A stretch of DNA of 51,982 nt from JBBQXY01 sp051004815. Its GTDB lineage: Bacteria; Chloroflexota; Ktedonobacteria; Ktedonobacterales; Ktedonobacteraceae. The translations under genes and the position numbers were made by a program. Location: positions 1-51,982 of the forward strand of contig JBPCJY010000065.1 of assembly GCA_051004815.1 (NCBI GenBank), written 5' to 3'. The notes beneath the pieces are model-generated. The model did not search any database. It saw only the letters and a program-made list of their open reading frames with translations, and was not told the origin of the DNA. This document shows positions 43,605-51,982 of this stretch, piece by piece; within the stretch, counting starts at the first letter, position 1, and each line of letters opens with the position of its first letter.

Positions 43605-44516
43605 ATGATGAGAAAGTTATGGCAAAGCTTCAGGAAGGATGTATATATGGCGTTTTTAACTGCTCTTGGCCTTTTAGTAGGACTTTTTAGTGGTGGCCTG
43701 AGTATCTATGAGTTCGCTAAGTCTCGTCAACGTCCAGGTGCTGTACTTGCGATAATTGCTATAGGCTTGTTAGTGGGGGCGTTTTTACTGGGAAACATAT
43801 CATCTTTATTCGGGAATGGGCGTACATACGTAAACTTTACTCCCACAACAAATGGTCAACAAACTCAAACAGGCTCTTCTCTAACACCGACGCCGCAGAC
43901 TTCTACATCGATACCCTCATCAACTCAAGCGCAGCAAACTCCTACACCGACTCCCTCACCAACACCTTCAACCTATGAAGCAGACTCAACATGGAGTGGA
44001 TGGAATGGAACAGCAGACTGGAAAGTGAGTGGTGGACTGCTGTTAAATGATGGAACATATGCAGATTATAATGCAGGAGCAACTATTGTCGCGCCCTTTC
44101 AATCACAAACAGCTGACTACGCTGTGGCTATACAGATGCAAGTAGTGAGGCCTTTTACTACTGGAACCATTTATCCTTGCTTCTATATTACCTTTCGAGG
44201 AATGGGCTTATCCAATGGATGGCAGGGATATGCTGCGGCCGTATGCGCTAACTTAGGCCACGGCCCAGCAGTACAAATTGTAGCGATTGACAGCACTAAT
44301 AATGTTTTTGATGTCCTAAGTACCACTCCCTTCGATCCTCAGAACGCGTGGCATAGCTATCGTGTAGAGGTAAAGGGAACAACAATTAAATTTCTTGTAG
44401 ATGGCGGTCTTTTGCTAAGTGCAGATGATAGCAGATTTCTAGGTGGAGGCCAAATTGGTCTTTTGAGTGAGTATATGCAAGTCAAGCTAAGTAGTTTCAA
44501 GATTACTGCACTGTAA
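43605..44516 (+). CDS. Membrane-anchored protein with extracellular lectin-like domain
   Basis: A 303-residue protein. There are hydrophobic spans at about 17-32 (AFLTALGLLVGLFSGGL) and 45-68 (VLAIIAIGLLVGAFLLGNI). A Thr/Pro/Ser/Gln-rich stalk runs about 78-125 (TPTPSPTPS), then a beta-rich C-terminal domain of about 170 residues with YRVEVKGTTIKFLVDGGLLL and GQIGLLSEYMQVKLSSFKI. That ending is typical of concanavalin-like jelly rolls (LamG or DUF1080-type). It probably faces outward and binds a polysaccharide; no catalytic residues are identified. AGAGGGG precedes a double ATG. Confidence 0.65.
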   Translation: MMRKLWQSFRKDVYMAFLTALGLLVGLFSGGLSIYEFAKSRQRPGAVLAIIAIGLLVGAFLLGNISSLFGNGRTYVNFTPTTNGQQTQTGSSLTPTPQTSTSIPSSTQAQQTPTPTPSPTPSTYEADSTWSGWNGTADWKVSGGLLLNDGTYADYNAGATIVAPFQSQTADYAVAIQMQVVRPFTTGTIYPCFYITFRGMGLSNGWQGYAAAVCANLGHGPAVQIVAIDSTNNVFDVLSTTPFDPQNAWHSYRVEVKGTTIKFLVDGGLLLSADDSRFLGGGQIGLLSEYMQVKLSSFKITAL

Positions 44517-44537
44517 CTATCTAGCCGTTTGATGAAT

Positions 44538-44684
44538 CTACTTCTTCAACGAGGCAGGAAGTGTCAGAGCAAAAAGCTCGGCTAGTTCCTGATGCATCTC
44601 TTTCAATCCTGCAAGGTCAACTGTGAAGTAGTTAACAACGGCTGGATGGTGCGATAAGGATGCTCCCTCGCTGATTTTGAGCAT
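44538..44684 (-). CDS. Small unidentified frame, 48 residues
   Basis: An ATG at 44684 opens a 48-residue frame starting MLKISEGASLSHHPAVV and ending in LPASLKK before TAG. The composition (Leu, Glu, Ala; helical) looks protein-like. An overlapping frame on the same strand (44797 down, starting MAEFHVKDNEGSLPFGWW) also looks protein-like upstream, so this may be the tail of a frameshifted gene. No family recognised. Apart from this, 44517-44921 is empty. Confidence 0.3.
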   Translation of the reverse strand: MLKISEGASLSHHPAVVNYFTVDLAGLKEMHQELAELFALTLPASLKK

Positions 44685-44921
44685 CCTGCATTGGTTTGTG
44701 GTGCTTCGTCAACACCAATATAGCCAATCACATCAAGGGGAAGCCACCAACCGAAGGGAAGGCTTCCCTCATTGTCCTTCACATGAAACTCAGCCACATT
44801 GGTATGTCACGGTTGCGACATTTATTACCTGGACGCTCTGGCTGTGGGCAAATTCCCGTTGGCTGGGGTAAACTTGGCTGCTCTATCGCTGCGCGTAAAC
44901 TAGTGCAGCCCTGTCAGTTCT

Positions 44922-46292
44922 TTAGTTGCGCCGCTCGATTTGAGCCACGACTTCGGGACGGTAAAATTTTTTGTAGAAATCAGCGTCCAGGTGGTGGGCC
45001 TGGTAGGCCATTAATGTGCGTAATGGTCCGTTCGTTCCTGGTATACGCCCATAGCGTGAGTAGATGTACTCGCAACAGGCAATAGTCGCAGCGATGCACT
45101 GATCGGAATATTCGGGAATGCCTGCCTGAATCATTGCGCCATCCTGCCAATTGCTAGCTGCTCCACCATCACGGAGCGTACCTTTGCCCTGGGCATATTT
45201 GTAGTCCACAAACGCCAGGACGGCCTCCTCCATGGTGCGATAGTAGGGCGGGCAGAACGGCTTGATGAGTACCTGATGATCCCGTTCTAGCCCAACAGCC
45301 GTCGGTACGGGAATATCTTTTTTAAGCACGCGTAACAGACCTTTCATGAACGGCCCGGCCCCGATAGTACGCGAGAATGGAATGTCCGCCATGCGAAAGC
45401 CGAGTGCCTGGAACCAGCCAAAGGGATGAGATGCCAGGTGTGGAAATCCGCCAAGTCCCAGGGCTGCCGTCATGAGTGCCAGATTCTGAAGCATAGCTCC
45501 TTGCTCGACGGCAGCAAACTCGTATACCCAGGTGTCGAGGTAGCTTAACGTCGCCGCACGGCCTTCGATGAAATTGTCGTGCAGATAGCCTCCCTTCGAG
45601 CGAGCGAATTTGCCAATGCCCGCTAGTTGGAAGTTATTGCGCTCGTCCAGTACGAAGTACGCCACATCTTCGTTAAAAGCTGCCAGCAGGATATTGATAA
45701 AGAGGCCACTGAGTTCAGCAACGGGGAGGAAGTAGGTGCTGCCATGGACATTCGCCGACCACTTATTGAATGGAGGTACAAATGGGGCCTCGCGCGGTAC
45801 GTCCAGCCGTTGATCGGCAATGCGCGTGCGGCTTTGTTGGTACAGGTCCACCCACCTCTGCTCGTGTGCCGCTTGCACCAGTTCAGGTACTTCCATGCGT
45901 GGATAGTCCTGGGGTCGCTTGAGCAGCCAGACGCCATCATCGTTCATGACGAAGACACTGACCACATGCGTGGCGTCCGCACTGAACACCGTTCGGCCAA
46001 CAAAGTTCACGATGATATTGCCGCCCCCAGCCTCAGCAACATTGCCCGTGTCATACGGTAGTTCAGCCATGGTATAGCCGGTAATGCCGCAAGCGGCAAA
46101 AGCGAGTGCCGCTTCCTCTGTCAGGTTCAATGGTGCCGGTTCGTGCGTGCTGGCATAGGCCAGTGGCCCTCCATTTAAATGCATGCCTTTGCCGAAGCGG
46201 CGGGAACGGCGGGCGAGCAGCGCATCAAGCAGGGTAAAGTTCGCCAGTTGTTGCTCCGGTTCTGGTGACGCGTGAAATACTTCTGTCGTCAT
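44922..46292 (-). CDS. Nitroreductase-like protein, weak assignment
   Basis: A 456-residue soluble protein I cannot place firmly. An N-terminal RRSRRFGKG and the later ALMTAALGLGGFPHLASHPF recall the FMN-binding segments of the nitroreductase/SagB fold, with two repeats of that fold possible at this length. The ATG at 46292 is chosen because AGGAGGT lies 4 bases upstream; an earlier in-frame start at 46340 lacks this. It is followed, upstream on the same strand, by the PadR gene 228 bp away, which may regulate it. No metal or Cys-based motif is seen. Confidence 0.5.
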   Translation of the reverse strand: MTTEVFHASPEPEQQLANFTLLDALLARRSRRFGKGMHLNGGPLAYASTHEPAPLNLTEEAALAFAACGITGYTMAELPYDTGNVAEAGGGNIIVNFVGRTVFSADATHVVSVFVMNDDGVWLLKRPQDYPRMEVPELVQAAHEQRWVDLYQQSRTRIADQRLDVPREAPFVPPFNKWSANVHGSTYFLPVAELSGLFINILLAAFNEDVAYFVLDERNNFQLAGIGKFARSKGGYLHDNFIEGRAATLSYLDTWVYEFAAVEQGAMLQNLALMTAALGLGGFPHLASHPFGWFQALGFRMADIPFSRTIGAGPFMKGLLRVLKKDIPVPTAVGLERDHQVLIKPFCPPYYRTMEEAVLAFVDYKYAQGKGTLRDGGAASNWQDGAMIQAGIPEYSDQCIAATIACCEYIYSRYGRIPGTNGPLRTLMAYQAHHLDADFYKKFYRPEVVAQIERRN

Positions 46293-46520
46293 GCCAACCT
46301 CCTGTATAGGTATCCTGTTTGGGGTTACATCATAAGCCATTCTCTTAACTTGGAGAAGTTTTTCTGCCTCGTGCCATTCTGTACGGTGAAAGTGCTATGG
46401 CGGATTACTTAGTGAAGCGAATGAATTGCCTTGATTTCAACACCAACATATACTGTAGGTAATCATGACGATTAGTTGTATTCAGGCCAATAGTGAAAGA
46501 TTAGCTCTCAGGAAGCTAGT

Positions 46521-46925
46521 TTATTCTTTCTCTTCTTTTTTGGGGGGTTGCCAGGTATACATTTGGAAGAAGCGATTCATCATATTCTGGTATTGTTCCA
46601 AGGAGGTGGACCAGAATTTGAGGTAGTTTTCACCGGCCTCGGTAATCGAGTACATGCGGCGTGCGGGGCCGCCCTCCGAGGTATCCCAACTGGAACTAAC
46701 CATGCCATCCTTCTCCATCTGGCGCAATGTGCGGTAGAATGTGCCAGCATTCATTGTACTGAGGCCATACTTCGCCATATTCTCCATCAGCTCATAGCCG
46801 TAGGAATTTAATCCGCGTAGCATAAGCAGAAGGACAGGTACCATCCAATTTTTGGACCACGCTTCGGTGGCAGGATTAGGTGGGTTGGCGGATTCTTTTG
46901 CTTCGTCTTTGTTCTCTTCAGTCAT
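46521..46925 (-). CDS. PadR-family transcriptional regulator
   Basis: A 134-residue winged-helix protein. The conserved PadR core is NSYGYELMENMAKYGLSTMNAGTFYRTLRQMEKDGMV followed by the wing GGPARRMYSITEAGENYL; the C-terminus is the helix used for dimerisation. PadR proteins repress detoxification or transporter genes and respond to small aromatics. GAGGTG precedes the ATG. Its likely target is the nitroreductase-like gene just downstream. Confidence 0.88.
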   Translation of the reverse strand: MTEENKDEAKESANPPNPATEAWSKNWMVPVLLLMLRGLNSYGYELMENMAKYGLSTMNAGTFYRTLRQMEKDGMVSSSWDTSEGGPARRMYSITEAGENYLKFWSTSLEQYQNMMNRFFQMYTWQPPKKEEKE

Positions 46926-47058
46926 AGCGCACCTCTTTACCGGGGGGACGATGCAGCAACGTTTCTTGCAATCATCTCACGTAACATACCTGCATTCTAC
47001 ATCTATATGGGGCAAATGCCAAGTATTTTCACTTTTGAACTGGTACTGATGGTGCTCA

Positions 47059-49299
47059 TCATTCTTGTTGCTCTAAGGGAAGTGAGATAGAGAAGGTCGA
47101 ACCTTTGCCTTCGGCGGACTCGAACCAGATACGGCCACCGTGTCGTTCGACCAGCTCTCGACTGAGGTAGAGGCCCAGGCCAGTGCCGCCAATGCCATAG
47201 GCGCGAGCATTGTCCGCCCGTATAAAGCGACCGAAGACGCGTGCCTGCTGCTGTACGGGTATACCAATGCCCTGATCTTTAATGCTGATAAGCGCAAGCT
47301 GCTGTGTGCAATCCTCGCTAATGATCACATCAATGGTACCCCCTTCCGGGCTATATTTTATGGCATTGCCGATGATATTGTTCAATACTTGCTCTATACG
47401 CCTTGTATCGAGGTTGACAACAAGGTGTTCCAGTGCCGTGTGGAGGCTGAGCGTATGCTGTTCTGTCGTAATACGTAGTCTGCCTATGACACGACGCGCC
47501 AGGTCAATGAGGTTAGTTGGTTCAATATATAGCTCCAACCGTCCAGCTTGCAAGCGAGTCACGTCGAGCAGGTCATCGATCAGTTCCACCAGGCGCAGCG
47601 TTGACTGATCAATGCCATCGAGAGCCTCAATCTGCCAATCGGTGAGTTGTAGGCCCTTCCCACGGGCAGTCTGTACAATCAGTGTTTGGGAAAAGCCCTT
47701 AAGTACGGCCAGAGGGTTGCGGAGTTCGTGGGCCGCGATGCCGATGAACTCATCTTTGAGTGCTTCGGCCTCTTTCAGTGCGCTGACGTCCTGGTGGACG
47801 ACGATAGCGGCGGGTTCAGGCTCCGCGGTGGTCGTTTGGGCTGTATCCCAGAGCGTCAGATTGAGATCTGACGCGCTGATGGGTATTGCATTGACCAGGA
47901 CAGGGATAGTCGTACCATCGGCGTGGCGGATGATCTCTTGTTTGCTGTACACTGTTTCATGCTGCCGAATGGCTTGCAGCGTAGCCAGTTGTGAGAATTC
48001 CATTGGATGCCCGTCGATACCGACGATGCGAATGCCATTTTCTTTGAGGAACGCGCTCATTGGTTGCCCTGGCATCCAGGTTGCACCCCAAACTGTGGTG
48101 AGGGCGCGGTTAGCTAATACCAGGCGAGCATCGTGACCACGCACAAGATAGACACTGCTCGGTAGCTCATCAAGAATGCGTTGCAACAATGCCCGACGTG
48201 CCTCCGTATCGGCATGGATGCGCTGTTCAAGAATCAAGCGACGCGCCTCCGTCACATCATGCCAGATAACCACGGCCCCTGTCACGCTGTTGGTGCCGTT
48301 ATTCTGCGCGTTTTGCAGGTGTGGTAGGGGGCCGGAAGATGTTGGCGAGTTGAGCGGCGAGGCATTGACAAGGTATTCCCGCTTCTCATTATGCTCATCA
48401 AATGCTGTAACAGTGATATCCTGGACGATTTCGCCTTGAAGAGCCTGCCTTGCAGGTTCGTTGAGGAGGGCCTCCAATGCCTCCAACGTCTGTTGCTGTT
48501 CAGGTCGTTCTAGCAAGGCTCTACGCAAGCGGCGGGCCGTACCATTCTCGCTTAAGATAGTGCCATGACTATCTACTAACGTGATGCCATCGGCGATACT
48601 TTCAAAAATCGCATTAAGCTCTTGCGCCCGCATTTGCACAGCATTGTATAGCCGGACATTCTCCAAGGCGACGGAGGCTTGCGCCGCCATACCCACCAGC
48701 AATGTCTCATCATCTGGCGTAAATTTGTCAGGTTGTGTATGGCCCAACAGCAGACCACCGCGCACTTGATGAGTGCGGTCGAGGAGCGGTACACCCAGGA
48801 AACTGCGTATGATCGGGTGTTCACGGGGTACGCCCATAGAAAGTAAACCTTCCGCGGAAATTTTCCCATGGGCGTAGGCAATCGCAGCCTCGCGTGCAGC
48901 CTCTTTCTCCTGTGGAGCATGCAAGCTCTGGCGTTGATGTATGTGGGCGAGCGCATCAGAGACGCGCACGGGGACGCCCTGGCGAAATATGGGGGCCAGC
49001 AACCCTTCTCCACCCAAGGGCATGCGGCGAAATAACGCCTCTTGTTCTTTTGTGACACCGACCACGGCGGCGAGATGAAAGAGATTTCCTTCGGAAGCAA
49101 CAAGTGGTTGCCCTTCTTCGTTGACGGGGCGCAAGGTGAAGGCGGCAAAGGTTGCGCCGGTAAGTTCACAAGCGGTCTCCGCGATCATGTGCAGTAAACG
49201 GCTCTCGTCTAACTCACTCATCAGGGCCGTTCCTATGCGACTCAATGCCGCGAATCGTTCCGTCATACGATGTTGTTTATTGCTCTCAACAGGCTTCAT
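47059..49299 (-). CDS. GAF-PAS-PAS sensor histidine kinase
   Basis: A 746-residue soluble kinase from the ATG at 49299 (AGGAAGG upstream); an upstream TTG would add 22 residues. Counting from that longer form, GAF lies at about 40-240, PAS domains at 248-375 and 395-530, and HisKA with His546 in IAAHELRNPLAVLKGF. HATPase_c is at about 650-766 with N-box NIIGNAIKYSPEGG, G1 DQGIGIP and G2 GTGLGLYLS. There are no membrane spans, so the signal is cytoplasmic. It is divergent from a second kinase and response regulator; it has no adjacent regulator of its own. Confidence 0.9.
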   Translation of the reverse strand: MKPVESNKQHRMTERFAALSRIGTALMSELDESRLLHMIAETACELTGATFAAFTLRPVNEEGQPLVASEGNLFHLAAVVGVTKEQEALFRRMPLGGEGLLAPIFRQGVPVRVSDALAHIHQRQSLHAPQEKEAAREAAIAYAHGKISAEGLLSMGVPREHPIIRSFLGVPLLDRTHQVRGGLLLGHTQPDKFTPDDETLLVGMAAQASVALENVRLYNAVQMRAQELNAIFESIADGITLVDSHGTILSENGTARRLRRALLERPEQQQTLEALEALLNEPARQALQGEIVQDITVTAFDEHNEKREYLVNASPLNSPTSSGPLPHLQNAQNNGTNSVTGAVVIWHDVTEARRLILEQRIHADTEARRALLQRILDELPSSVYLVRGHDARLVLANRALTTVWGATWMPGQPMSAFLKENGIRIVGIDGHPMEFSQLATLQAIRQHETVYSKQEIIRHADGTTIPVLVNAIPISASDLNLTLWDTAQTTTAEPEPAAIVVHQDVSALKEAEALKDEFIGIAAHELRNPLAVLKGFSQTLIVQTARGKGLQLTDWQIEALDGIDQSTLRLVELIDDLLDVTRLQAGRLELYIEPTNLIDLARRVIGRLRITTEQHTLSLHTALEHLVVNLDTRRIEQVLNNIIGNAIKYSPEGGTIDVIISEDCTQQLALISIKDQGIGIPVQQQARVFGRFIRADNARAYGIGGTGLGLYLSRELVERHGGRIWFESAEGKGSTFSISLPLEQQE

Positions 49300-49495
49300 G
49301 CCTTCCTGCCTCTCAATGCTCATGCTTGCCAAACCGGGTAGCCTCTGTGCGTCTAGTGCCGACAAATTGATTATTGCTCACTCCTATGATACAACAACTC
49401 GTGCTTTATACCAAAGAGAGACATATTTTTTAGCAGTCTTTCGTATTGTGCAGTATTTTGTGATACGTTTGTGATGTTGTATTCTTTTTTGTGCC

Positions 49496-49522
49496 TTGTC
49501 TGTGAGTAGTTTTCCATATAAT
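49496..49522 (+). promoter_or_regulatory. Candidate promoter of the second histidine kinase
   Basis: TTGTCT (49496-49501) and TATAAT (49517-49522) with a 15-bp spacer, about 115 bp before the kinase start. The -10 is consensus; the spacing is short. Confidence 0.35.
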
Positions 49523-49639
49523 GAAGTACAAGCACATTTGTTGGGGATGCTGGGATAAAATGTTGGGAATAGGGGATAGAATCTCTTTTTTCTCCCGCCA
49601 ACGCAGACTACAAGAAAAGAGAAAACAGCTAGGAGTAAG

Positions 49640-51106
49640 ATGGAAGCACAATCTGAGCAGATTCGTGGGTATGTACCCACTGAAATTATAGCCGCCCTCA
49701 ACGATCTGGCTCGTCTATCGCAACAGGTTGTCTCTGGTGTCAACAGTCCTGGCGCGAGAACTATGCTGGAGCGACTCTTACGCCTTTTTGGAGTACAGCG
49801 TGGTGCTTTGCTCCTTACTTTGCAAAATCCGCGTGGGACAAGTCAATCCTCCAGGGTTTCCCGTAAAAAGACTATTCGTCCGTTTGCTCTGCAAGGTATG
49901 AGCGAGGAAGAGGCGTTGAAGAGACTTGGGCCATTCACTTTTGGTGGTACTGACGTGCAAAGCATTGTGGTTGCGCCCGGTTGGATTATTGGCAAGATAC
50001 CTATTGTGACGTCTGAAACTACCATGGAAACGGGTCAACGCTCTGGTGCTTTCCCCCTCTATGCAATTTTGCTGCTGGGATGGACAGGAAGGGATAAAGT
50101 GGTGGCGGCTGAACATGGACGTGATCTCTTGCCGTTGGTGGCTGATGTTGTGGGTACCGCCATTGCTAATATGTTATTGGCGGAGCGGGTACAGCTACTG
50201 GAAAATAGTAGCAGTCGCAGTGCTATTCATGAGATGGAATTGCTGAAAGCCGAGCTTTTGGCGACGATCAGCCATGAACTTCGTAGCCCTTTGGCCTCGA
50301 TTAAAGGCTATGCGGCTACTCTCTTGCGGCATGAGCAGCGCATTTCATTTGAGGAACGGCACGAGTTTTTGCTGGCCATTAACGAGTCGAGTGATCGATT
50401 GGCTGTCTTGATTGATCGGCTGCTGGAAATGTCCCAATTGGAGACGGGTAGCATCGCACTTGAACGAACCGAGATCAACCTGCCCCATCTTGTACGCGAG
50501 TCTATGATGGCGTCAGGTCAGCGTTTAGGTGGTCAGCATCTTGTACAGCCTGATGGTGAATACCCGACTGATACAGCCAACAACCATTCATCTGAACAGG
50601 TAACGTTTACGTTGCGCATGGAGGACGTTGATGGATTGCCGAGCAATGCGGAACCGATTATAGAGGCTGATCGGCAACGTCTGCGCGAAGTATTGGATAA
50701 TCTGCTAGAGAATGCTAGTGTCTACTCACCCGATGGTGGCATGGTCGAAGTTGTATTACGTCCAATTATCGTGCGCGATCCTGTTGGCAAAGCACGAACA
50801 TTGACCGGTAATGAGCGTGCAAATGGTAGAGCAGCCGCTCCTTCCCGTACAACAGGAAGAAAGCGGCACATGATCGAGATACGCATCCGTGACCAGGGCA
50901 TAGGTATTCCCAAAGAGCAGCTTGAGCGCGTCTTTGAGCGTTTTCACCGCCTCGATACCCGTCTCACGCGTGAAGTGAATGGGTTAGGATTGGGGCTGGC
51001 AATCTGCAAACGCATTGTTGAACTGCATGATGGTGTCATTTGGGCCGAAAGTGAGCCTGGTCAGGGCAGCACATTTTATATATGGCTGCCTGTGCTCCCC
51101 TACTAA
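49640..51106 (+). CDS. Sensor histidine kinase
   Basis: A 488-residue kinase. Residues 15-185 are a GAF-like sensor with weak family identity, followed by a short coiled coil. HisKA has His212 in TISHELRSPLASIKGY and HATPase_c N-box LDNLLENASVYSPDGG, G1 DQGIGIP and G2 GLGLGLAICK. It is cytoplasmic. AGGAGTAAG precedes the ATG. The response regulator follows 15 bp downstream and is its probable partner. Confidence 0.9.
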   Translation: MEAQSEQIRGYVPTEIIAALNDLARLSQQVVSGVNSPGARTMLERLLRLFGVQRGALLLTLQNPRGTSQSSRVSRKKTIRPFALQGMSEEEALKRLGPFTFGGTDVQSIVVAPGWIIGKIPIVTSETTMETGQRSGAFPLYAILLLGWTGRDKVVAAEHGRDLLPLVADVVGTAIANMLLAERVQLLENSSSRSAIHEMELLKAELLATISHELRSPLASIKGYAATLLRHEQRISFEERHEFLLAINESSDRLAVLIDRLLEMSQLETGSIALERTEINLPHLVRESMMASGQRLGGQHLVQPDGEYPTDTANNHSSEQVTFTLRMEDVDGLPSNAEPIIEADRQRLREVLDNLLENASVYSPDGGMVEVVLRPIIVRDPVGKARTLTGNERANGRAAAPSRTTGRKRHMIEIRIRDQGIGIPKEQLERVFERFHRLDTRLTREVNGLGLGLAICKRIVELHDGVIWAESEPGQGSTFYIWLPVLPY

Positions 51107-51121
51107 GAAGGATAAAATAGT

Positions 51122-51847
51122 ATGTCTACAAAAGAGAAAACAATTTTGACGGCTGATGATGATCCTCAGTTGCTCAGGTTAGTGGCGCGTAATCTTCAAC
51201 TGGAAGGCTATGAAGTACTCACGGCCAGCGATGGTCAGCAAGCCCTGGAACAGATAGAAGCTACACGGCCAGACCTGGTGTTGCTGGATGTGATGATGCC
51301 CAAAATGGATGGCTTTACCGTCTGCCAGCGCGTGCGTGAATTTTCGACGGTACCCGTTATTATGGTAACGGCTCGCGGACAGGATCAGGACAAGGTTCGT
51401 GGTCTTGATATGGGGGCAGATGATTATCTCACCAAACCGTTTAGCGTCGATGAACTGTTGGCTCGCGTGCGAGCTGTCTTACGACGCACAAATTATACGT
51501 CTAATGAGAATAGCGCAGCGCGTGCCGCTGTCACTATCGGCGATTTGCATATTGATTTTACCCAGCATCTGGTGACTATGGCCGGAATAGAGCTCATTCT
51601 CACTCCGACCGAGTACCGTATCCTCTCCTATCTGGCGCAAAATGTGGGTCGCGTCATTACGCAAGATCTGCTGCTAGAGCGAGTTTGGGGTGCTGAGTAC
51701 GTCGGTGAAAGCCATATGTTGCAAGTCAACGTCAATCGCTTGCGTCGTAAGCTAGAGGTTGATCCCGCTCATCCACGCTACATCCTCACCAAGGTGGGCA
51801 TTGGCTACCTCCTGGCTTCCCACTCCGACGCACAAATGGCTCAATAA
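51122..51847 (+). CDS. OmpR/PhoB-type response regulator
   Basis: A 241-residue regulator with receiver domain (acidic pair in TADDDPQLL, phospho-acceptor Asp56 in LVLLDVMMPKMDGF, Lys in YLTKPFSVDELLARV). The C-terminal winged helix reads LTPTEYRILSYLAQNVGRVI and VNVNRLRRKLEVDPAHPRYI. It should bind DNA upstream of its target genes when phosphorylated by the adjoining kinase. AAGGATAAAATA precedes the ATG. Confidence 0.92.
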   Translation: MSTKEKTILTADDDPQLLRLVARNLQLEGYEVLTASDGQQALEQIEATRPDLVLLDVMMPKMDGFTVCQRVREFSTVPVIMVTARGQDQDKVRGLDMGADDYLTKPFSVDELLARVRAVLRRTNYTSNENSAARAAVTIGDLHIDFTQHLVTMAGIELILTPTEYRILSYLAQNVGRVITQDLLLERVWGAEYVGESHMLQVNVNRLRRKLEVDPAHPRYILTKVGIGYLLASHSDAQMAQ

Positions 51848-51982
51848 GATATGTGAATGATTGCCGAGAGGGGCATGGCGGTTACCAGGGCGAACGAAAA
51901 GGAGCGCCCCCCCCGCCCCCGAGCGAACCCTCCTTGAAAAACCATTTGTAGCGGGGGGGATTCTCTCTCTTTGCCCCTCCCC
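51848..51982. other. Window end, pyrimidine-rich repeats
   Basis: No gene. An eight-base C run lies near 51906-51913 and the last 40 bases are G- and C-run-rich, possibly the start of another intergenic repeat cut by the window edge. Confidence 0.35.

Overview
The window looks like a chromosomal segment of a spore-forming, filamentous Chloroflexota (Ktedonobacteria-like). This is an inference from three things: family content (triple-FHA ABCG transporter, many two-component and secondary-metabolite genes, ABC-F), mid-range GC, and many palindromic and tandem repeats in unusually long intergenic gaps. There is no rRNA or tRNA to confirm it. About 36 protein genes can be supported, plus several small, broken or doubtful ones.

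Layout. 0-5 kb: a partial minus-strand gene, an FGGY sugar kinase, an ABC-2 exporter whose ATPase gene carries an in-frame TGA, and a divergent MarR-type regulator with an unusual C-terminal beta domain. 5-16.5 kb: a secondary-metabolite region. It holds a KS-alpha/KS-beta (chain-length-factor-like) pair with overlapping reading frames, an aromatic-ring-type FAD monooxygenase, a triple-FHA ABCG transporter, a flavin-dependent halogenase with the WxWxIP motif, an alpha/beta-hydrolase lacking its nucleophile, and a SnoaL-like protein. No acyl carrier protein is visible. 17-22 kb: a methyltransferase, an M19 dipeptidase, a NodU/CmcH-type carbamoyltransferase and a GT2 glycosyltransferase. 22-25.4 kb: hflX, a DAO-type oxidase and a truncated amine oxidase. 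25.6-29.8 kb: a tight four-gene cassette (KAS III, OleD-like dehydrogenase, metallo-beta-lactamase-fold hydrolase, F390-synthetase-like adenylating enzyme) that resembles an ole head-to-head condensation pathway with a substituted hydrolase.

30.4-42 kb: a large unknown membrane protein, an ABC-F ATPase with a possible leader peptide, threonine aldolase, GrpB, a small methyltransferase, a membrane MutS-like ATPase coupled to ung, and an amidohydrolase. 42.5-52 kb: an SDR, a lipid-anchored-looking or membrane lectin-like unknown, a nitroreductase-like protein next to a PadR regulator, and two divergent histidine kinases followed by an OmpR-type response regulator.

Between genes lie two repeat systems. 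One is a set of short palindromic insertion elements sharing a core related to CATTCTGAGCG; three of them are flanked by perfect 9-12 bp direct repeats, as expected of non-autonomous transposons. The other is a set of 9-bp-period tandem arrays. Three of these sit downstream of near-identical promoters (TTGCTT or TTGTAA, 17-bp spacer, TATACT), and two of those promoters have a start codon at or just after the predicted transcription start. This promoter-array unit is the least explained structure in the window.
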